Origin: Amphimedon queenslandica
Taxonomy: Eukaryota; Porifera; Demospongiae; Haplosclerida; Niphatidae
Assembly: GCF_000090795.2 (NCBI RefSeq)
Contig: NW_003546314.1
Location: forward strand, 42,094 to 97,863
Direction: 5' to 3'
Length of the DNA stretch: 55,770 nt
The position numbers and the translations under genes were made by a program. The notes under the pieces were generated by a model. It was given only the letters and a program-made list of their open reading frames with translations. It searched no databases and had not been told where the DNA came from. Positions 48,401-55,770 of the stretch are shown one piece after another. The stretch's first letter is position 1. Every line of letters begins with the position of its first letter.

Positions 48401-51400
48401 ATTGGCATCGAACATGCCTGGAAATTATATTATTGATCAGGCAAGCATACCGTATAGCGGGAAATTTTGGAGGGAATTAAATTTGGCGAATTTGGCGTTT
48501 TGATAGCCATTCGCCAAAATTAAACCCGCCATTTTGAGCCATTATACGCATGCTCAATGCACGTGGCCACCAATTCGCCAAATTAAAATCCGCCAATCAC
48601 CAAAATTTAGCAATTCGCCAAATTTTAGTCCCTCCAAAATTTTCCGCTATACGGTACTTGTACACAACCTTCAATGTACAGTATTTACATGTACATGTAT
48701 CTTTTTTTCATGCATTATTCAACTGTCTTCATTTCTCTCCAGATTAATGTGTATGCTGACTCACAAAAGACCAAAATGAGTTACTTTGAAGGGTTTTCCC
48801 GCAAAGCGTTGGTAGTGATACCACCTCATCACGAGCTGAGGAAGAGGAGGGTTGACAGGATAAGGGAAGGATGCTGCATGGAAGTACCTCAAAATGTCAT
48901 TGATGCATTCAAAGGTACGTACAAGTATTATTTTAAAAGCATAACGTCTTGGATTTGGCATTGGGCATACGTGTGCCTTGTAAGATTTGATTCTGTGCAA
49001 CATATGGTGCCTGCATGTTGTCTTCAATGTGCATTGAATTAGAATGGCAGGTTATTCTTTATGAAACCAAATCTTAGTAGTTTCAAGTACGCGTCATTTA
49101 TTTTTGCTTGAAAGGTATAGCCACAGAACTTTGCCCTTACTCATCAGTGAGATTTATCAGTGCTGGCGTTATTTGTTTCTGTTAAGATGTACTGGAATTA
49201 CTCACATCTAGCATATTCTATCTGTTATTCGCAAAGATCATTGTTCATGAGAAATGTTATTTATTATTTATTCTAATGTGCAATTAATGAAATTGTGTGT
49301 TCTCTTCAAGGTTGGATCTTACCCTCTTCTCTACTAGTTTGATTGAGCTACAGTTTAAGGTAAGGCAGCAGTGACTACTGTCTGGACTCAGCTAACTGCC
49401 ACTTCCTTCGATAGTCGAATATGTACATGTACAAGTGTTGAAAAGCATATTAGAGAGGATATGATCGAATGGCTTTTATAAAAACAGCTTTATTTTATAA
49501 GTATATACAGTCTATAGTATACAGCATTATACTGTACTTAGCATATTAATAAATGAAATAACAGAATTTGCAACCCATTGGTTCTCTGCTGATCATCATT
49601 TTGTTACTAGGTAAGTCATTAATGTATGTTTTGTTATCACTTCAGTTCATCTAATGGCTACTGGATACAAAGGAAAGAAGTATTATGTGTTGAAATTTTT
49701 GAAAATAGGGAAGATATCTGTACAGCTATATAGTATACGAAAAGATAGTTTCCACATAGTTCCCCAACAGCTTTAAAACCTGGTAATAATGATGATGGAG
49801 TTGCATGTAGACTAGAGATCTTAAGATTATATCCATTTAACAGCCACAGCAATACAGAAACCAGTCTTAAGCAATAAGCATCTAAAGGCATATTTTACAT
49901 GTATTAACCGTATAGCGATTTTTTGAGGATAATGAATTTCTCTTGAAAATCAGTTTCATACTGTAAAAGATGGCAGAAAAGTGGAAATTTGTGAAATTTA
50001 ATTCTGTGAACCTCCAGATACAAGTCATTCACAAAAATTACATTCGTGAAATAAACCTGCTATACGGTACATTGCGGCCTCTACCTTTCAATGAAAAATT
50101 TTTATGAATGATCTTTTTTATTTTATGAAGCAAGTGAGCAACTTACTTTACTGAGAGAATTGAGAGATGTTTCAGATGTACAACTAGAAATGTTGCCTTC
50201 AGTTTGCAAACTCAACGACCTGTAAATATTACATGCACATGCTTAGATAAATTGACCTTTGCTTGATTCTTGTTGATGTTTTGTGCATCTAGAGTGTATT
50301 GTATGTATAGAGTTGAGAGTATAAAGGCTAGCTGCCATACACTATGAAACTTTATTTCATGAAGCAACTCTGTACAGGAGTCAATGGAGCTACAGACTCC
50401 ATTGCTTCCTGTATAAAAGATGTTTCATGAAACAGCTTTAATGAGTGATTGAGAGGTCCTTAATTCTTCTCTGACTTGGAATTAAACAACACAACTGGAA
50501 ACATGGAAATGGTGGTCATGTCATTCAGTCGTCCGTGTACTGTGCGGTATGGTATTAATTATATTTGCATTTATATAATTATTTTTTTGTTTGTTACTTC
50601 TTGTAAGAGCGATAACTGCATATATGCCTCATATTATTTGAATGTGCTGGTTACAGTTATTGTTGGGGCATTTTTACACACTGTATAGCACTTATTGAGT
50701 AGACTATAGACTAGCTGGTATAAGGCATCATTAGTTACTAGTGCTTCTCTTGAATTGCTATTGTCATGCAGTGTTAATATAATGTTAATCCAACTTTGCA
50801 GTCTTCTTTAGTGTTTGTAATTCCTTTCAGTGTTGCGATTAGTTTGTGTCCCATGAAATGTAAAATAAGTGCTATACAGCGTAAAGCAAGTGTAATATGA
50901 TCATCAATGACCAGGGTTTCCCAGAAAACTTAGGCATAGTTCTCTAATTTTTAAGCTACTTACAATTAGGGCCAATGCCCTGTACTATAGTGCAGGGTCC
51001 TTCAGCCAAATTTTGTCAAAAATGGCTAAGGGAGAATTTTCCATATTTATAATTTTTTTCTGATGCATATACATATTTTTATGTTGTGTAGAAAGTTTGA
51101 GTGGATTCAGATTAAAATTGGATTTTTTATGAATTTTTAAAATTGCTCCAAAATTGGCTTAAGGTCCCTGTACTATAGTACAGTGCCTTTCGCCAAATTT
51201 CGCCAAAAACGGCTAAGAAAGAAATCTCCATTTTAATAATTTTTTCTGATACATATAGACATTCTTATGTTATGTAGCAAGTTTAAGTTGATTCCGACCA
51301 AAATTATTTTTTTAATGAATTTTTAAAGTACTCAAAAAGCACTATAAGCTACAGTGCATTCTAGTGCTTGTCAGCTCATGAAGCATGCTGTTTAGATGAA

Positions 51401-52200
51401 ATTAGCTTGCTTAGCATGCTTTATGGGAAACCCTGTCAATGACTCTCATCAATTTAGCCTCTGATTGCACCTTTGCGTTGATATGAAATAATTGATGCAT
51501 AATTTTTTTGTATTGGAGACAATTACTTTTTCTCTTTTTTTCTACACAATAGCCAATTTCCATATACCAAGAGAGGATGACGGCGTCTTTGATGAGATTA
51601 ATTTCTCTGAGATATATGGGCCAGCCTCTGATAAGATAGTACGTCAGTACAAGGACGATGCCCTGGGTCTACCCACTCCTTATATACCATCAAAGAGACC
51701 ACGCTATGAGTCAAAGGGAAGGAGCTATAGCTCACCTCGTCCTAAGCCAAGTCCTTATGGGTATGGAGCCTATGGATCTTCATCGTAAGTAATATTAGTT
51801 ATTGCTGATGTTTCTGGAAACCCAAATACATCAGAACATGCCTCTTGTTTCCAGTGCTTGAAATCACAGCATCTACCAAGTACCAACCTTATATGTAAAT
51901 GAATCTCTGCTATACAGTGCTCTCACTACACTACACAGTGTTATTAATTCTATTATATTTTGTTCTTTTTCTAGTCGTTATTATCCACCTCCCAATCGTG
52001 GTTATTATGCTCCTCCTCCCCCACCTCATTATCGTAGTTATTATGCTCCTCCTCCTCCTCCTCCTGGTGCTGGTGGGTGGGGCCACATGAGAGGGCGTTA
52101 CGGTCACCCCCCACCACCGCCTCCTCCTAACCCTCGCTATGGGGCACCACGCCCGTACTACAGTAACAGAGGCAGTGGTGGGTATTATAATCGCTATTGA
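45463..52200 (+). CDS. HNRNPU: heterogeneous nuclear ribonucleoprotein U/UL-like protein
   Basis: Nuclear scaffold/RNA-binding protein family (HNRNPU, UL1, UL2). Eleven exons give 841 residues: 45463-45649, 45697-45758, 45992-46544, 46767-46967, 47092-47231, 47408-47656, 47849-48235, 48324-48440, 48743-48914, 51553-51784, 51975-52200. Order: SAP DNA-binding domain at the N-terminus (LKVTELREELKKRGLGLGGV), a long Glu-rich region, a SPRY domain (GSYYFECK, DVIGCYV, TKNGVSQ, LFPHVSTRN), a kinase-like domain with Walker A GLPGCGKTHWA, ANFHIPREDDGVFDEINFSE, and a Tyr/Pro/Arg/Gly-rich C-terminus with an RGR motif. The intron after exon 8 begins GCAAGC, a GC donor. The intron before 51553 is about 2.6 kb and full of repeats. 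The U versus UL1 assignment is open. Confidence 0.93.
48450..48654. mobile_element. 205-bp MITE with 26-bp terminal inverted repeats
   Basis: Ends begin CCGTATAGCGGGAAATTTTG and, in reverse complement, CCGTATAGCGGAAAATTTTG; the match extends over 26 bp with one mismatch. TA flanks both sides. It sits nine bases after the GC splice donor of the hnRNP U-like exon 8. Confidence 0.93.
49908..50067. mobile_element. second MITE with CCGTATAGC ends
   Basis: About 160 bp between CCGTATAGCG and GCTATACGG, with internal complementary GTGAAAT/ATTTCAC-like pieces. It shares the outer nine bases with the element at 48450 but the interior is different. The left flank is AA, the right is TA. Confidence 0.75.
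50912..51435. mobile_element. hAT-like element with perfect 8-bp target duplication
   Basis: Ends CAGGGTTTCCC and GGGAAACCCTG are exact inverted repeats, and TCAATGAC flanks both sides exactly (50904-50911 and 51436-51443). Two-plus internal units are inside, with near-copies of the 20-bp palindrome (CCCTGTACTATAGTGCAGGG at 50978; CCCTGTACTATAGTACAGTG at 51166). No transposase is encoded. Confidence 0.93.
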
Positions 52201-53118
52201 AAACCAACCAACTAACTCTCTTCCCCTATCTTTTCTTTATTTTGTTATAATTGTGCACATTTTTGAACTTTACATATTGTTATGATGCATGCATACATAC
52301 ACCATCATACCTTGGCTTTCTTTGTTTTAGATAAGATAGTTAATTCATTGTGTCTCCAAACAACAGTAAACCATTTATGGTTGGACTCATTACATTTATT
52401 TCAAGATCTATAAGTTTAGACACAGATCTATTGTTTATAGACTAATCCTCAAATTTGCATAATCTAATATGCATATTATATATTGTGCAGTGGATTCTGA
52501 TTGGAACTTGATTTTTTTATAAATTTTTGAAGTTCTTCAAAAATTGAACCTGTACTATATAGTACAGGGTTTTCATTAAAAATGGCTAAAAGAATTTTCT
52601 ATTATATTCTTTGTAGTCTCGGGGCAAGCCCCTTCCTAATTTTTTTGATACATATCCTTATGTTATGTAGAAATTTTGAACAAATTTTGATTAAAATTGA
52701 ATTTTTAAATTTGCTCCAAAAGTTGTATGGATGCCATTACAAGGATGATACACTTAGCAAGTTAGCATGCTTTGTAGGAAGTGAGAAACCCTGTGTCAAG
52801 CATTAAGAATTTACTATTGAATATTGACATGATCTCGCCCCACCCAGGTAGCGAAGGGGCGGGGCGAGTATGTACAACAAAGTGAAATACATTGACCTAA
52901 TCATGGTTGGAGTATAGAATGGTGTGATCTATCCAAAATTGGAATGACAGAAGTGAATTTATGAGTCTAACCCTATACTATAATCATAGTGCAGTATCAA
53001 CAATAATGCAGAACATGATTATTATTATTGAGTCAAGCAACTAACAACTCCTAGATCTAGATTATAGATTATATATATCTACATGCAGCCCCACCCAAAC
53101 TAGACTACCTAGGACGCT
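52201..53118. other. intergenic: hnRNP U 3' region, hAT-like fragment, hairpin
   Basis: After the hnRNP U-like stop, a hAT-like fragment runs about 52475-52793, with a CCTGTACTATATAGTACAGG palindrome at about 52549 and a degraded right end GAGAAACCCTG. At about 52836-52870 CTCGCCCCACCC and GGGGCGGGGCGAG form a GC-rich hairpin. The rest is AT-rich and should contain the promoter of the next gene. Confidence 0.6.
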
Positions 53119-55770
53119 ATGAAAATTGCTCTCTTTCTTTTGTTATTTTCTTGTAAGTTGCCATATATATTTTGCTAATAATTACACTGACACTTGCTAC
53201 TAACTAAGCTTAATGATTTTTAAAAATCCTCCTTTAGCTCAGTTGCAACATTGGCAATATATATATAGTTGATGTGTCCTAATCTAGATTTATTTTATAT
53301 AGTTTTGCTTCAAAATGCTTCAGCTGCTTATGGCACTGAATTTTATGTTGGAGCCATGAGAAACCTTGATGGAGTCACTCATGAACTTAATTTGTATATC
53401 ACAACTCCCTCTGTCTCTTCAGTTTATTTTTCAGTTCAAACCACCAATGGAATTTTTGGTAGCTACAGTGTCAATAGCAGTGTCCCTGTTGATATTAGTT
53501 TACCAACAACACTTGTGACTAATGATGGCCTTTATTCCAGTCGCTTCAAAGGAATTTATATTAACTCAACAAATGGAGGGTTAATCTCTGTACTAGTGGT
53601 TAATATTAAACTAGCTGGCTCTTATGGAGAGCATATGGCCTACCCATATCAGAACTTGGACCTTTCAGAATATCAATATTATGCTGTATCTACTGGGACT
53701 CTTGCAACTAGTGTTAATGCTTTGGGTGAAGTTTTGTTAGTTGGAAATGAAGATAACACAACTGTCACTGTCATTCCTACTCAAGCTGTTTCAGTTCCTA
53801 TTGATATTCAGACAAATAGTAACAGTAAAACAGTGACTGCTGGCTCATCATTCAATTTTACCATTCACAGAATGCAAACATTTCTCATTGGTGCCCCATT
53901 ACTTGACATCAGTGGAACCAGTATTGTATCTAATAAGCCTCTTACAGTAATCAGTGGTCATGAGTGTGGCAACATTCCTCTTGTTTGTTGCTGTGAACAA
54001 ATCGCTGAGCAGATTCCTCCTACAGCAACATGGGGCAGAGAATTCCTTTTGACTCCTTATGCAACACGATCTGTTGGTCCTTACTTTAAAGTTGTAGCAG
54101 CTTTAGGAGACACTTCTTTAAATTTCACTTGTTCTGCTAGTGGAGGCAATAACTTTTATTTACCAGATGCAGGAAACGTCACTACTTTATATTCTAGTTC
54201 CAGTTACTGCTCCATTATTTCTAATAAACCAGTTCTGGTGACACAGTTAGGATCAAGTCAATGGTCTGGCAGTGGTAATGGTGATCCAGTTATATCACTT
54301 ATTCCCCCAATAGAACAACATCAACGGAACATAACATTGGTCATTCCTGCATTATCAGAAATTACAAACAACTATATTAACATTGCCACAACTATAAAAG
54401 GTTCATTGTACATCAATGGCCAATTACGATCAGTAACTTGGAACAATATATATAACAGTATGAGCAGTATTATTGGGTATGGAACACAAATTCCATTCAA
54501 CACAATCTCCACCTCATCTTCTTATACTATTTCTATGCAGACAGGTTTCACTGCACTAGTATATGGCTTTGGCAGTTACTATGGTTATTCTTATAGTGCT
54601 GGAATAAATTTTACTGAAAATGGTATAAATGAAAATAAACCATTATTATGCATGTTATTACTCTTGATGTTATTTATTTATTAATTAGATCCTTGCTTGA
54701 GCAATAATGGTGGTTGTGACCAACTTTGCAATAGTACTTTTGGGAGTTATGCATGTAGTTGTCATCCTGGCTTTAGTTTGGATCTCAATGGATATAATTG
54801 TTCAGGTATAATGCATTATATTTATGGCCATAAATGGTTCAAATTGATGGGTTTAATTAATTTCATCAAAATAATGCCAAATTTGCCAAAATTTCTCACT
54901 CTAAAATTATCAGCTGTGTGGTATAACATAATTTAGCTAGTTTAGTAAAAATTTAAGCAATTGTGATTTATATTTTACATATGGTCTGTAGAATATGATT
55001 GTTCACATTTGTTCTATTAATTAATTATATAGATATAGATGAATGCACTGACTACAATGATTGTGAACATATTTGTGTTAATACTATTGGAAATTATTCT
55101 TGTTTGTGTCATAATGGATACAATTTGGATGCAAATAACAGAAACTGTTCAGGTTTGTTGTGATGTTATGATAGTGCTGCATGATCATTGCATTGTTAAT
55201 GTAGAGCAATCTAATAAAAGAGTATTATAATATTATTTTTAGAACCTACAAGCTATGCTACAGAATTCAAAGTGGGATTTCTAAGGCAGTTTAGCTCAAG
55301 TAGTATTATGAAAATGTTGGTATACACTATGAGCCAAGAAACAGTTCAATTTACAATATCAAGTGCCTCCTCATATGGTTTCAGTTATACAGGAACAACT
55401 AACATCAGTTCACCAAATTTAGTAAGCATCCCATCCAATTTGCAAGTGAGAGAAACAACTTATGGTTATCGTAATGTTGGGCTTTATGTGAAGTCAGTTT
55501 CTGATTTACCTATTTCTATTGTTCTGATTGGCCATACCAATGCACCTCGCTCTACATATCTTGCACTGCCATGCACTGAGTACCATTTACAAGAAGAGTA
55601 TGTTTATTATGGAATTTCAGCAGAATCAGATCAAAGCAGTAGGTATGGGCAAATTCTTCTAGTGGGTTGTATGAACAATACTGTTGTAACAATCACACCT
55701 ACTCAAAATGTGCTGCTTCCTCAAGACCCTCAACAACTTAACAGTCCTTTAATTAATATTACAGCAGGGT
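53119..55770 (+). CDS. secreted IgGFc-binding-domain/EGF protein (3' part beyond the window)
   Basis: Extracellular protein, five exons seen: 53119-53152, 53303-54622, 54689-54805, 55033-55152, 55243 to the edge. Exons 1-2 encode a signal peptide ([19 protein letters not shown]) followed by a domain of about 430 residues resembling the N-terminal IgGFc-binding domain of FCGBP ([15 protein letters not shown].., [37 protein letters not shown]). Exon 3 is an EGF domain ([23 protein letters not shown]) and exon 4 a calcium-binding EGF ([17 protein letters not shown]). Exon 5 begins a second, diverged IgGFc-binding-type domain ([11 protein letters not shown].. [18 protein letters not shown]). Each exon boundary is phase 1, so domains can be shuffled or duplicated in frame. 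Many N-glycosylation sites fit a secreted or mucosal-type molecule. Reading on in exon 2 without splicing hits a stop at 54684. Confidence 0.82.

Larger units (their letters stand above)
48915..51552. other. large repeat-bearing intron of the hnRNP U-like gene
   Basis: Holds the MITE at 49908-50067, the hAT-like element at 50912-51435, and otherwise AT-rich sequence with no exon I can support. A palindromic segment TTTCATGAAGC/GTTTCATGAAACAG near 50352-50435 may be another inverted-repeat remnant. Confidence 0.5.

Overview
This is nuclear DNA of an early-branching animal, most likely a demosponge; Amphimedon queenslandica or a close relative is my inference from gene content and style, not a database result. 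The genes are metazoan (RasGRP, LGR-type GPCR, CIB, ARHGAP11A, stonin, hnRNP U). They are intron-rich with many introns of 50-400 bp, packed closely, and separated by AT-rich DNA full of TACATG-type palindromic microsatellite and small transposon-derived repeats. There is no operon organisation and no viral or bacterial segment.

Layout. (1) 1-5707, + strand: 3' half of a RasGRP-family Ras activator. (2) 5939-9278, +: three-exon gene with a 2A-like ribosome-skipping motif (GDVELNPGP) behind a hydrophobic run, then a helical region and 12 near-identical ankyrin repeats; this is the most unusual gene here. (3) 9390-21520, -: complete 33-exon EPRS, the fused glutamyl/prolyl-tRNA synthetase. (4) 21720-28579, +: AP4M1. 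(5) 28857-33262, -: leucine-rich-repeat GPCR (LGR) with a Ser/Thr-rich hinge. (6) 33500-34401, -: CFAP90 (C5orf49), a ciliary microtubule protein. (7) 34925-37015, +: stonin. (8) 37986-38792, -: CIB-family EF-hand protein. (9) 38943-44308, +: ARHGAP11A-type RhoGAP. (10) 44454-45325, -: EFCAB2/DRC8 of the axonemal dynein regulatory complex. (11) 45463-52200, +: hnRNP U/UL family. (12) 53119 to the right edge, +: start of a secreted IgGFc-binding-domain/EGF protein. Exon chains were built by hand from GT/AG sites; for every complete gene the summed exon lengths are a multiple of three and the frame stays open.

Organisation. Four gene pairs are head to head with 137-523 bp between start codons (EPRS/AP4M1, CFAP90/stonin, CIB/ARHGAP11A, DRC8/hnRNP U). 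These spacers look like bidirectional promoters and hold recognisable candidate sites: a perfect NRF1 palindrome, an E2F-type site, ETS-type sites and RFX X-box-like sites next to ciliary genes. Two mu-homology-domain trafficking adaptors (AP4M1, stonin) and two axonemal genes (CFAP90, DRC8) fall within 24 kb.

Mobile DNA. Introns carry several families of small non-autonomous elements: a hAT-like family with CAGGGTTTCCC ends, 8-bp target duplications and an internal perfect 20-bp palindrome; at least four TA-flanked MITE types, one nested cleanly inside a hAT-like copy; and a pair of ~350-390 bp elements in EPRS introns. In AP4M1 a 110-bp tandem duplication has copied a 3' splice site four times.
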